A stretch of DNA of 39,774 nucleotides. Origin: JAWXUU01 sp044426085. Lineage in GTDB: Bacteria; Bacillota; Clostridia; Christensenellales; CAMQZB01. Below are positions 23,183-30,899 of this stretch, one piece after another. Within the stretch, counting starts at the first letter, position 1, and each line of letters begins with the position of its first letter. The notes under the pieces were generated by a model. The model was given only the letters and a program-made list of their open reading frames with translations. It was not told the DNA's origin and ran no database searches. Location: positions 1-39,774 of the forward strand of contig JAWXUU010000015.1 of assembly GCA_044426085.1 (NCBI GenBank). The letters run 5' to 3'. The translations under genes were made by a program, and so were the position numbers.

Positions 23183-24625
23183 ATGAAAAACAAAAAAATT
23201 ACTCTAGGTTCTAAATTTGGATATGCCACGGGGGATATTCTTGGGGGCGGTGCTTTTTCACTTATCTCGCTTCTATTCCTTGCATTTCTAGTTACCGTTG
23301 AAGGCATTCCTGCAATTTGGGGTGGCGTTATTGTTATGGCGGGCAAAATTTGGGACGCTGTTTCCGACCCGCTTATGGGTGTTATTTCTGACAAAACCAA
23401 AAGCAAAATGGGCAGACGTAGACCTTATTTCCTTCTTGGAATCTTGCCTGTTATTGTGACATTCACAACACTTTGGTACAGCTTTGGCATTTCTTCTGTT
23501 GCGGGCAAAACTGTTTATTACATCTTTGCATACATCTTATTTTCAACTGCATTCACAATTGTCATGACACCATACAATGCTCTTTTGCCTGATATGATTG
23601 ACAGCTATAACGACAGAACTGGATATTCTACTATTCGTATGCTTATATCTAATCTATCTGCTTTGGTTTCTGTTGTCGTGCCACCAATTATCATCGCAAT
23701 GGGCGTGCCTTATCCTGTTATGGGTCTTATTTTTGGACTTTTATATGGCTTGCCACTTATTATCACATTCAAAACTACTTGGGAAAATGACGCGCCAGTT
23801 TCAACTATGAAATTTAGCGATATGTTTCAACAACTTTCAATTTCTTTTAAAAACAAAACATACAGACAATACCTTGCTATTTTCATTTATGGACAAATGG
23901 CAACCGACGTGACTTCAACTATGCTCGCTTTTTGGCTTGCTGATGTTGTTTTGCGTAGCAGTTTGATGTCTGTTTTCACTGGTGTTGGACTTGCTGTTGC
24001 TGTTATGATGCTTCCAGTGAATAACATCATTGCAAAAACGAAAGGGAAACACATGGTTGCTGTTTATTGGCAACCGCTTAAGATTATTTCTGTGTTTATT
24101 GCATTCTTCTTTGGTGCAAACACTGCAACTGTCGGACTTGTTATTATCTGTATTGTTGGCGGTATTGGCGGAAGTGCTTCAGCTTTTGTGCCTTGGTCGC
24201 TTCTTCCTGATCTTCCAGACACAGATGAGATGATAAACGGAAGTAAAAACGCGGGAATATATGCGGGCATGTCAACCTTTATTAGAAAATCTACAAGTGG
24301 TATTGCAATATTCCTTGTCAGCGTTATTTTGGGACTGTTTGGATATATTGAAAGCACTGCTGATGTTGTTATTGTTCAAAGTGAAATGGCTATTTTTGGG
24401 GTTAAGGCGCTATATTGCATACTTCCTTTGCTTCTCAGTGCAATCACGTTTGTATACGCTTATAAATACAGACTTACAAAAGAAAATTACGAACTTATTA
24501 AAAAAGCAACAGAATTCAAAAAAGAAAACGGCATTCCAATTTCCGACACAGAAGTTATCACTGCTTGTGAATATGTTTCTGGTATGGAATTTGAAAAACT
24601 TTGGGTAGGACAAAACAATGAATAA
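23183..24625 (+). CDS. GPH-family (MelB-type) sugar:cation symporter, predicted sulfoquinovoside importer
   Basis: The 480-residue protein has about 12 membrane segments and the glycoside-pentoside-hexuronide signature WDAVSDPLMGVISDKTKS, then MGRRRPYFLLG, after helix 2. The second-half loop and GGIGGSASAFVPWSLLPDLPD also match. This is the family of E. coli YihO/YihP, the sulfoquinovose transporters, and of importers in sulfo-TAL clusters. It starts behind AAGGGG, is divergent from the transaldolase operon, and overlaps the GH31 gene by eight bases, so it probably brings in the glycoside that GH31 cuts in the cytoplasm. Another glycoside cannot be excluded. Confidence 0.85.
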   Translation: MKNKKITLGSKFGYATGDILGGGAFSLISLLFLAFLVTVEGIPAIWGGVIVMAGKIWDAVSDPLMGVISDKTKSKMGRRRPYFLLGILPVIVTFTTLWYSFGISSVAGKTVYYIFAYILFSTAFTIVMTPYNALLPDMIDSYNDRTGYSTIRMLISNLSALVSVVVPPIIIAMGVPYPVMGLIFGLLYGLPLIITFKTTWENDAPVSTMKFSDMFQQLSISFKNKTYRQYLAIFIYGQMATDVTSTMLAFWLADVVLRSSLMSVFTGVGLAVAVMMLPVNNIIAKTKGKHMVAVYWQPLKIISVFIAFFFGANTATVGLVIICIVGGIGGSASAFVPWSLLPDLPDTDEMINGSKNAGIYAGMSTFIRKSTSGIAIFLVSVILGLFGYIESTADVVIVQSEMAIFGVKALYCILPLLLSAITFVYAYKYRLTKENYELIKKATEFKKENGIPISDTEVITACEYVSGMEFEKLWVGQNNE

Positions 24626-26696
24626 ATTTATTATAGGCAATCTTGCAATCACTTTTTTCGATGGACTTATTCGCATTGTTGAAATTGATTCAGATAAAGA
24701 ACTTGCAATTCTTGATTTGAGAAAATTTGGCGGTGTTATCAGCGAAATTGACCCAATTGAAAACGTGGGAAGTATTGTGCTTAATAGAACCGTGAAATCC
24801 GTTACATTATCAAGCGGAGAAATCACGGGGGGACAAGAAGGAAATGTTATAAACTTTGCGGGTGTTTTCAAAGATGAAGACTGCTCGCCTTGGAAACTTT
24901 CACTTATTGTTTCTGATAAAAAGGTATCTTTTGATTTTGAAAATGAAAAATACAGCGAACTTCAAGTTATGTTTAAATCCAATGTTGAAGAGAAAATTTT
25001 TGGGTTTGGCGAACAGTTTAGCAACGTTGAATTTTCCGGTAAAAAAATTGAACTTTGCACGAAGGAACAAGGTATTGGACGTGGGATTATGCCGCTTTCA
25101 CTGCTGATTGAAAAATTCGGTGGCAAGGGTGTTGCGGGGGACGAGTTTTCTACTTACGCACCAATGCCTGTGTTTTTGACAAGCGAATTCAGAGGGGTTT
25201 CCTTTACGAACACTACAATTTATCACTTTGATGTTAAAGCTTCCAAAAAGAACGAAATATACGCTCATATCATGGCTTCTAATGCACATTTTGATATGTA
25301 TTTTGAATGTGAACCACTTGCACTTATGCAAAGCATGACTGCGGATACTGGCAGACTTCGCCACCTTCCTGATTTTGCTTACGACAGCATTCTTGGAATT
25401 CGCGGGGGAAGAAAAGTGGTTGATGATGCACTTGCTTCTTGCATTTCTCACAACGCACCTGTACGCGCGATTTGGATTGAAGACTGGCAAGGCAGAAGGG
25501 GCAAAAACGGCGGACCACCGCTTTGGTGGAGATGGTTTCCCGATGAAGTGCTTTATCCTGATTTCAAAAATTGGGCAAGTGAGCTTAAATCACGCGACAT
25601 TGCCCTTTTGGGATATGCAAACCCATTTTTATCACTTGATGCAGAAAAAAATCCACTTTATGTTGAGGCGCTTGAAAAGGATTTTTTAGTTCGCAATCTT
25701 GAAGGGGACGTTTGGACAAATCACTTTGCAACTGACAAAGAAATCAAATACGTTCACGTTGACCTTACAAATCCCGATGCATACGCATGGCTTAAAGAAA
25801 AAATGAAAGTTGGCATGATCGGAAGTGGACTTTCGGGTTGGATGGCGGATTACGGCGAATACTTGCCGTTGAAATCGCAAACATATCACAAAAACACCTT
25901 TGAAACGCATGCTATGATTCCCGTGTTGTGGGCTAAATTGAATTACGAACTTCTTGCAGAAACAGGCAATCTTGGAAAGTTTTTAATCTTCCACAGAAGT
26001 GCGGGGGCTGGTAGCAATAAATACGCAACGGCTTATTGGGCGGGTGACCAAAACCCAACTTTTGACGCATACGACGGGCTTGCTTCTAGCGTTGCGGGGC
26101 TTATTTCAAGCGGACTTTCTGGCATGAGCATCAACCATACTGATATCGGCGGTTTCACAACTATTATAACAAAATATTTCAAGCTTGTGCGATCAAAAGA
26201 AGTTATGTTCAGATGGCTTGAATTTGCGGCATTCACACCTGTTTTCAGAACTCATGACGGGGCTTTTGCAAATCCACTTAATTATCAGTTCTATTACGAC
26301 GATGAAGGCTACGCTTTTTATGCCAAGATGGGAAGATTGCATTCCGCCCTTAAATGGTACAACAAACTTTGCGAAAATGAAGCTGTCGAAAAGGGAATCC
26401 CTATGGTGAGATCGCTTTGGCTTCACTACTCTGATGATGAAATTTGCAAGACTTTGAAACATCAATATTTGCTTGGTCGCGATATTTTGGTTGCTCCCGT
26501 TTGCAAGAAGCGTGCAAAAAACGTGAAGGCATATCTTCCAAAAGGAAATTGGATTTGCCCATACACTGGCACAGTATACTCTGGTGAAAAATATATTAAA
26601 ATTCCTGCAAAACTTGGATTTCCACCAGTTTTAATAAGAGCAGAAAGTGAAATATCTGCAAAAATTATACAATCCATTTCTGACGGATTGAAATAA
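24618..26696 (+). CDS. GH31 alpha-glycosidase of the sulfoquinovosidase (YihQ) type
   Basis: The 692-residue cytoplasmic enzyme resembles E. coli YihQ along its length: FGFGEQFS and EQGIGRG in the N-terminal domain, then barrel motifs GWMADYGEYLP with nucleophile D411, YWAGDQNPTFDAYDGLAS with acid/base D477, HTDIGGFTT, and RWLEFAAFTPVFRTHDG. By family it releases sulfoquinovose from its glyceryl glycoside. The residues that read the sulfonate in YihQ are only partly kept: Q262 is R262, Q288 is E288, R301 is P301, W304 is kept, Y508 is F513; R305 or R293/R294 may take over. It is the second gene of the operon with the GPH symporter. So the GH31 fold is certain and the sulfo-sugar specificity probable, not proven. 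Confidence 0.8.
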   Translation: MNKFIIGNLAITFFDGLIRIVEIDSDKELAILDLRKFGGVISEIDPIENVGSIVLNRTVKSVTLSSGEITGGQEGNVINFAGVFKDEDCSPWKLSLIVSDKKVSFDFENEKYSELQVMFKSNVEEKIFGFGEQFSNVEFSGKKIELCTKEQGIGRGIMPLSLLIEKFGGKGVAGDEFSTYAPMPVFLTSEFRGVSFTNTTIYHFDVKASKKNEIYAHIMASNAHFDMYFECEPLALMQSMTADTGRLRHLPDFAYDSILGIRGGRKVVDDALASCISHNAPVRAIWIEDWQGRRGKNGGPPLWWRWFPDEVLYPDFKNWASELKSRDIALLGYANPFLSLDAEKNPLYVEALEKDFLVRNLEGDVWTNHFATDKEIKYVHVDLTNPDAYAWLKEKMKVGMIGSGLSGWMADYGEYLPLKSQTYHKNTFETHAMIPVLWAKLNYELLAETGNLGKFLIFHRSAGAGSNKYATAYWAGDQNPTFDAYDGLASSVAGLISSGLSGMSINHTDIGGFTTIITKYFKLVRSKEVMFRWLEFAAFTPVFRTHDGAFANPLNYQFYYDDEGYAFYAKMGRLHSALKWYNKLCENEAVEKGIPMVRSLWLHYSDDEICKTLKHQYLLGRDILVAPVCKKRAKNVKAYLPKGNWICPYTGTVYSGEKYIKIPAKLGFPPVLIRAESEISAKIIQSISDGLK

Positions 26697-26703
26697 CAAA
26701 CTT

Positions 26704-26754
26704 AATAGTACGCTAATATTTCTTTTTTGAGATATTCAGCGTACTATTTTTATT
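26704..26754 (+). terminator. Terminator after the GH31 gene
   Basis: A long stem, with AATAGTACGCT (26704-26714) pairing with AGCGTACTATT (26738-26748) and more pairing inside, is followed by a T-rich run. It begins eight bases past the stop. Confidence 0.88.
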
Positions 26755-26811
26755 TTGTCGAAAAATTTAGTTAATATTATTAAACTTTTTATTTTTTTGC
26801 ATGAAATTTGA

Positions 26812-26844
26812 TTGACTTTTATATTGTGAATGATTATAATTATT
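26812..26844 (+). promoter_or_regulatory. Promoter and candidate Fur/Zur operator of the zinc-uptake operon
   Basis: A -35 TTGACT (26812-26817) and a perfect -10 TATAAT (26835-26840) are 17 bases apart. The 16-base near-palindrome AATGATTATAATTATT (26829-26844) overlaps the -10 and resembles the A/T-rich 7-1-7 operators of Fur-family repressors. Binding would block this promoter and so autoregulate the operon. Confidence 0.65.
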
Positions 26845-26884
26845 TTTGAATTTGAGAATAAATCGCAAATTGATAGGAGAAAAC

Positions 26885-27280
26885 ATGGCTGTTTACATGA
26901 CTAGACAACGAAAAATGCTACTAAACTTTCTTAGCATGCATCCACACGATATATTTTCCGCAGTGCAAATTGCAGAACATATTGAAAATGGAGAAATAAG
27001 TCTTAGTGCAATTTATCGCAACTTATCTGAATTGGAATCTGCAGGTCACATCAGAAAAGTTGTCAAAGTGCGAACTCGCGAAGTTTTCTATCAATACTCT
27101 AATGCAAGTAGTTGCAAAAATAAAATTCATTTACACTGCAAAGTTTGTGACAGGTTTTTTCATCTGGATAACGATACAGCTGATGATTTTTGCAAAGCAA
27201 CGCTTGAAGGTCTTGGATTTGAGATTAACAAATCCGAAACAATCATTACTGGCGTATGCGATTTATGTAGAAAAAAGTAA
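26885..27280 (+). CDS. Fur-family metalloregulator, probably Zur
   Basis: The protein has 131 residues from the ATG at 26885 (ATAGGAG upstream). The N-terminal winged helix includes RQRKMLLNFLSMHPHDIFSAVQIAEHI and LSAIYRNLSELESAG. The C-terminal dimerisation half has two Cys-x-x-Cys pairs (CKVC and CDLC) for the structural zinc site, and a HLHC segment. Fur, Zur and PerR share this plan; the direct link to a zinc-type ABC importer, 24 bases downstream in the same operon, makes Zur the best reading. It would repress the operon when zinc is sufficient. Confidence 0.82.
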   Translation: MAVYMTRQRKMLLNFLSMHPHDIFSAVQIAEHIENGEISLSAIYRNLSELESAGHIRKVVKVRTREVFYQYSNASSCKNKIHLHCKVCDRFFHLDNDTADDFCKATLEGLGFEINKSETIITGVCDLCRKK

Positions 27281-27304
27281 AAAATTTAAAAGGAATTATA
27301 GTAT

Positions 27305-28375
27305 ATGAAAAAATTTATTGCTCTTACGCTTTGCCTTGTGCTTTGCTTGACATTTTTCGCAGGCTGTGGCTCTAGCGAAAACAACACTGATTCTGATGAT
27401 GAAATTATAATCGTCACTACAATCTTCCCTATTTATGATTGGACAATGAACATGATTGGTGATGATTCAGAAAATTATAGCGTTTCTATGCTTATTGATA
27501 ACGGCGTTGACATGCACAGTTTCCAACCTACAACAGCGGACATGGTTGAACTTTACACTTGTGATGTGTTCATTTATGTTGGCGGAGAATCTGATGCTTG
27601 GGTTGAAGACCTTCTTGCAACATCAACAAACACAGACATGATTGCAATTAGCCTTTTTGATATCTTGGGTGATTCAGTTGTTTTTGAAGAACTTGTTGAA
27701 GGTATGGAAGAAACTGAACATTCACACTCTGATGATGAAGAAGAAACTGAAGAAGATCATGACCATGACCATGACGAAGAAAGTGAAGAAGATCATGACC
27801 ACGACGAAGAAGAGGAAGACCACGATCATGAAGAAGAAGAAATTGATGAGCACGTTTGGCTTTCAGTTCAAAACGCTCAAGTTATTTGCGCAGCAATAGC
27901 TGATACCCTTTCTTCAATTGATCCAAATAATTCATCTACATACAACAGTAACCTAGCTAGCTATGTTTCTGAATTGAAAGTTTTGGATAGCGCATATGCA
28001 GAAATGGTAGCCTCTTCATCAAGAGATACAGTTCTTTTTGCGGATCGTTTCCCATTCAGATATCTTGTTGATGATTATGGACTTACATATTACGCTGCAT
28101 TCGCTGGCTGTTCTGCTGAAACTGAAGCAAGCTTTGAAACAATTGCTTTTCTTGCTGGCAAAGTGGACAAACTTGACCTTGATGTGGTTTTGACAGTGAC
28201 TGGCGTGACGCACAAAATTGCTGAAACAGTAGTTTCCGTTACAGCAACACAAGACCAAACAATTTTAGAAGTAAGCTCGATGGAAACTGTTTCTTCAGCT
28301 GATCTTGAAGCTGGCGTATCATATATTTCTATCATGGAAGATAATCTTGAAATCTTCAGAGAAGCTTTAAATTAA
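27305..28375 (+). CDS. Zinc-binding lipoprotein of an ABC importer (ZnuA/AdcA-like)
   Basis: The 356-residue precursor has a lipoprotein signal with lipobox ending at C21 (LTFFAGC). The cluster A-I fold carries metal-site residues H71 (DMHSFQPT) and H183 (DEHVWLS). Between them, residues 139-178 form an extreme His/Asp/Glu loop with repeated DHDH, typical of zinc-specific members and thought to collect zinc. At the place where the third histidine is usual, this protein reads ADRFPFRYL, so the site may use another ligand. It is secreted, anchored outside the membrane, and translated with the ATPase gene ten bases downstream. Confidence 0.9.
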   Translation: MKKFIALTLCLVLCLTFFAGCGSSENNTDSDDEIIIVTTIFPIYDWTMNMIGDDSENYSVSMLIDNGVDMHSFQPTTADMVELYTCDVFIYVGGESDAWVEDLLATSTNTDMIAISLFDILGDSVVFEELVEGMEETEHSHSDDEEETEEDHDHDHDEESEEDHDHDEEEEDHDHEEEEIDEHVWLSVQNAQVICAAIADTLSSIDPNNSSTYNSNLASYVSELKVLDSAYAEMVASSSRDTVLFADRFPFRYLVDDYGLTYYAAFAGCSAETEASFETIAFLAGKVDKLDLDVVLTVTGVTHKIAETVVSVTATQDQTILEVSSMETVSSADLEAGVSYISIMEDNLEIFREALN

Positions 28376-28384
28376 GGAGAACCT

Positions 28385-29080
28385 ATGGCGCAACTCATTT
28401 GCGAAAACCTAACGCTTGGATATGAATCCACTGTGGTTTTAGAAAATTTAAATTTTAGCATTAACGCAGGGGATTACCTCTGCGTTATTGGTGATAATGG
28501 GGCTGGAAAAAGCACTCTTATGAAAGCTATTCTTGGGCTGTTGAAACCTATGACTGGCAATATCACTTGGGGTGAGGACTGCTCTCAAGGCAACATCGGA
28601 TACCTCACTCAACAAAGCGAAGTTCAAAGAGAGTTTCCCGCTTCTGTTAGGGAAGTTGTTATGTCTGCATTCCACACAAAATGCGGTTTATCACCATTTT
28701 ATAGCAAAGCACAAAAACAAATTGCGCTTGAGAACATGAAAAAACTAAGTGTTGATACCCTTTCTAAGCGATGCTATCGTGAACTTTCTGGCGGACAACA
28801 ACAAAGAGTGTTGCTTTCACGCGCACTTTGCGCAACTGAAAAGTTTTTGTTTCTTGATGAGCCTGTCACAGGGCTAGACCCAAAAGTTTCTGTTGAAATG
28901 TATGAGGAAATACAAAAATTGAACCGTGAACACGGCATCACAATAATGATGATTTCCCACGACGTTGAAACTGCAACAACATATGCTTCACACATTCTTG
29001 AAATTGGCAAAAATCCATTTTTTGGAACTAGACAAGAATATGTAGACCACAAAGGAGGATGCAGTTTATGTTCGAAATAA
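28385..29080 (+). CDS. Zinc ABC importer, ATP-binding subunit (ZnuC/AdcC-like)
   Basis: The 231-residue ATPase has Walker A GDNGAGKSTL (about residues 37-46), the Q-loop in YLTQQSEV, signature LSGGQQQRVLLSRAL, Walker B FLFLDEPVTGLD, and the switch His in ISHDVETA. The start has AAGGAG. It lies between the binding lipoprotein and the permease and overlaps the permease start by 13 bases, which fixes its role as the motor of the zinc importer. Confidence 0.92.
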   Translation: MAQLICENLTLGYESTVVLENLNFSINAGDYLCVIGDNGAGKSTLMKAILGLLKPMTGNITWGEDCSQGNIGYLTQQSEVQREFPASVREVVMSAFHTKCGLSPFYSKAQKQIALENMKKLSVDTLSKRCYRELSGGQQQRVLLSRALCATEKFLFLDEPVTGLDPKVSVEMYEEIQKLNREHGITIMMISHDVETATTYASHILEIGKNPFFGTRQEYVDHKGGCSLCSK

Positions 29081-29910
29081 TTGATACGCTGATTTTTTAT
29101 CTGCAATTTCCTTTTGTTATATATGCAATCATCACGGGGATTTTGATTTCGCTTTGCTCTGCCCTTATTGGCGTTACGTTGGTTTTGAAAAGATTTTCAT
29201 ACATCGGTGACGGGCTTTCTCACGTTGCATTTGGTGCGATGGCGATTGCTTCCGTTTTGAAAATCACAAACGATACACCAATTATATTGTTGGTTACAAC
29301 AATTTGTGCAGTGTTGCTTTTGCGAACAGGAAAGAATGCAAAAATAAAAGGGGATGCTTCCATTGCTATGTTCTCGGTTGGGGCACTTGCAATTGGATAT
29401 TTGCTAATAAATGTGTTCACAACCTCTGCTAATTTATCAGGCGATATTTGCAGTACGCTTTTTGGTTCGACTTCAATCTTGACACTTTCAAAGAGCGACG
29501 TTGTGCTTTGTGCTGTTCTTTCGGCGGTTGTGATTTTGCTTTTTGTTTTCTTTTACAACAAAATATTCGCTGTTACTTTCGATGAAAATTTTTCCAAAGC
29601 AATCGGCGGAAATATTGAACTTTACAACTTTATGATTGCTGTTGTGACAGCTGTTATCATTGTTCTTGCAATGAGCTTGGTTGGAACACTTCTTATCACT
29701 GCACTTGTGATTTTCCCTGCTGTTTCATCAATGCGAGTTTGCAAAAGCTTTTTAAGCGTTACAATCTGCTCTGCAGTGATTTCTGTTACTTGCGCGTTTA
29801 TTGGACTTATTATTTCGATACTTGCAGGAACGCCAGTTGGTTCTACTATTGTTGTTGCAAACATTGTAGCGTTTGGTTTGTTCAGTGCAGTTGGAAAAAT
29901 TAAAAATTAA
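29068..29910 (+). CDS. Zinc ABC importer, permease subunit (ZnuB/AdcB-like)
   Basis: The protein has 280 residues when started at ATG 29068, spaced correctly from AGGAGG; an ATG at 29059 touches that site and is unlikely. About eight or nine hydrophobic segments and the family loop RFSYIGDGLSHVAFGAMA mark an ABC-3 (metal) permease. It ends the zur-znuA-znuC-znuB operon and a terminator follows. Confidence 0.92.
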   Translation: MFEIIDTLIFYLQFPFVIYAIITGILISLCSALIGVTLVLKRFSYIGDGLSHVAFGAMAIASVLKITNDTPIILLVTTICAVLLLRTGKNAKIKGDASIAMFSVGALAIGYLLINVFTTSANLSGDICSTLFGSTSILTLSKSDVVLCAVLSAVVILLFVFFYNKIFAVTFDENFSKAIGGNIELYNFMIAVVTAVIIVLAMSLVGTLLITALVIFPAVSSMRVCKSFLSVTICSAVISVTCAFIGLIISILAGTPVGSTIVVANIVAFGLFSAVGKIKN

Positions 29911-29935
29911 ATTTGACTTCATAAAATATAAAGCA

Positions 29936-29970
29936 AAAATCCCACATCGGTTGATGTGGGATTTCCTTTA
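29936..29970 (+). terminator. Terminator after the zinc operon
   Basis: A stem AAATCCCACATC pairing with GATGTGGGATTT around GGTT is followed by CCTTTA and a T-rich run. It lies between the convergent zinc operon and the HesB-like gene, and could serve both. Confidence 0.85.
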
Positions 29971-30014
29971 TGTTGATATTGTTATTTAATTTCTTATTTT
30001 GGTTTATTCGTGGT

Positions 30015-30383
30015 TTATTTGTGGTGGTGTCCGCAACCACAATCTTCGCCGTGGTGATGTCCACAACCGCATTCTTCATCGCCGTGGTGGTGTCCGCCAC
30101 AACCGCAATCGCAATCTTCATCATCGCATTCTACGTCACAGATAACAAAGTTGCCATCTTCAGCGTCAAATTCAACTTCTGCAAGCAATTCTTCAATTTG
30201 CTCTGTCATCACAACTTTTAAGCCGTCGATTACAACGACTCTGTCTTCATCTGTTGCTTTCAAAACGCCTATTCCCAACGTTATTCCACCTTCGACTTTG
30301 TTTGGATAGAAAAGCAGTGCGTCTGAATCGTCAGCTTTGAACATTTCTTTTGCAAGTTCAATTGCATTTTTTGTTAATTTCAT
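30015..30383 (-). CDS. HesB/IscA-like small protein with a Cys/His-rich metal-binding tail
   Basis: The protein has 122 residues from the ATG at 30383 (AAAGGAG upstream). Residues 1-81 resemble the HesB/IscA/YneR fold (MKLTKNAIELAKEMF, then VVIDGLKVVMTEQIEELL). The usual iron-sulfur cysteine of GGCSG is missing; the loop here is VEGGITLGIGV. The tail 82-122 holds nine cysteines and nine histidines in three near-repeats of Cys-Gly-Cys-Gly then His-His-His, plus acidic residues, so it should bind several soft or borderline metal ions. It follows the arsenic operon and faces the zinc operon. It has its own promoter and a structured leader. A metal buffer or metallochaperone is likely; which metal is unknown. 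Confidence 0.75.
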   Translation of the reverse strand: MKLTKNAIELAKEMFKADDSDALLFYPNKVEGGITLGIGVLKATDEDRVVVIDGLKVVMTEQIEELLAEVEFDAEDGNFVICDVECDDEDCDCGCGGHHHGDEECGCGHHHGEDCGCGHHHK

Positions 30384-30523
30384 ATTGTATCTCCTTTTAT
30401 TTTCTTTCATAAAGTAAAAGAGCAAGGCTTGAATCTTGCTCTTTTACAAATGATATAAATTACTGAGGTTTAGAGTAAACATTTTTGCATTGGTATTATG
30501 CATTTGTTAAACATCTTTAACTT
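30384..30523 (-). ncRNA. Structured 5' leader of the HesB-like gene (candidate cis-regulatory RNA)
   Basis: From the predicted start near 30523 to the ATG the leader is about 140 bases. It can fold into four hairpins: GTTAAA/TTTAAC (30506-30521), TGCAT/ATGCA (30486-30502), GTTTA/TAAAC (30468-30480), and the 13-bp terminator-like stem (30414-30447). It matches no riboswitch class that I can recall. The long leader plus late terminator is the layout of an attenuator. Confidence 0.35.
30414..30447 (-). terminator. Strong hairpin in the HesB-like gene's leader: terminator of the ars operon and/or attenuator
   Basis: A perfect 13-bp stem (GTAAAAGAGCAAG pairing with CTTGCTCTTTTAC around 8 bases) is followed by a short T-rich stretch. 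It lies 31 bases upstream of the HesB-like start, yet downstream of that gene's promoter (30530-30558), so transcripts from that promoter must pass it. Confidence 0.65.
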
Positions 30524-30529
30524 GGTTAT

Positions 30530-30558
30530 ATAATATCATAATTTTTCATCGTTGTCAA
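30530..30558 (-). promoter_or_regulatory. Promoter of the HesB-like gene
   Basis: On the minus strand, -35 TTGACA (30553-30558) and -10 TATTAT (30530-30535) are 17 bases apart, in the gap just after the arsR stop. Confidence 0.72.
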
Positions 30559-30585
30559 GAAAAAGTTAAGCGTTTTTAATATTTT

Positions 30586-30891
30586 TTATTTATTACAACA
30601 ACATTTTTCTTTTTCTTCACTTTGTGTTATTTTGTCAAGTAAATCATGTGCGAGTTTGCAACCTGATTCACTGATTTGATAGTGTGTCCACTTGCCGACG
30701 TTCCAACTTTCTACTATTCCCGATTCACACAAAATTTTCATGTGATAGGACAGTGCTGATTGCGCGATGTCGAGAGTTTCTATCAAATGACAAGCACACT
30801 TTTCGCCCGTTTTCAGAATTTCGAGTATTGCTAGCCTTTTTTCGTCACAAAGGGCTTTGAATACTTTTGCTGTGTTTGATAAATCTGCCAT
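30586..30891 (-). CDS. arsR: ArsR-family arsenic/metal-responsive repressor
   Basis: The protein has 101 residues from the ATG at 30891, which is best spaced from AGGTG; a GTG two codons earlier is inside that site. The winged helix includes AKVFKALCDEKRLAILEIL and IAQSALSYHMKILCESGIV. The sensor site C32-A-C34-H (KCACHL) is at the start of the recognition region, as in ELCVCDL of classical ArsR. A CCC near the C-terminus is a possible extra ligand set. It is the third gene of a thioredoxin-arsC-arsR operon and probably represses it through the operator at 31728-31755. Confidence 0.88.
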   Translation of the reverse strand: MADLSNTAKVFKALCDEKRLAILEILKTGEKCACHLIETLDIAQSALSYHMKILCESGIVESWNVGKWTHYQISESGCKLAHDLLDKITQSEEKEKCCCNK

Positions 30892-30899
30892 ATTCACAC

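Noticed and set aside
27720..27850. Repeat array or microsatellite
   Set aside because: The repetitive GAC/CAT/GAA codons simply encode the acidic His loop of the zinc-binding lipoprotein, in frame.
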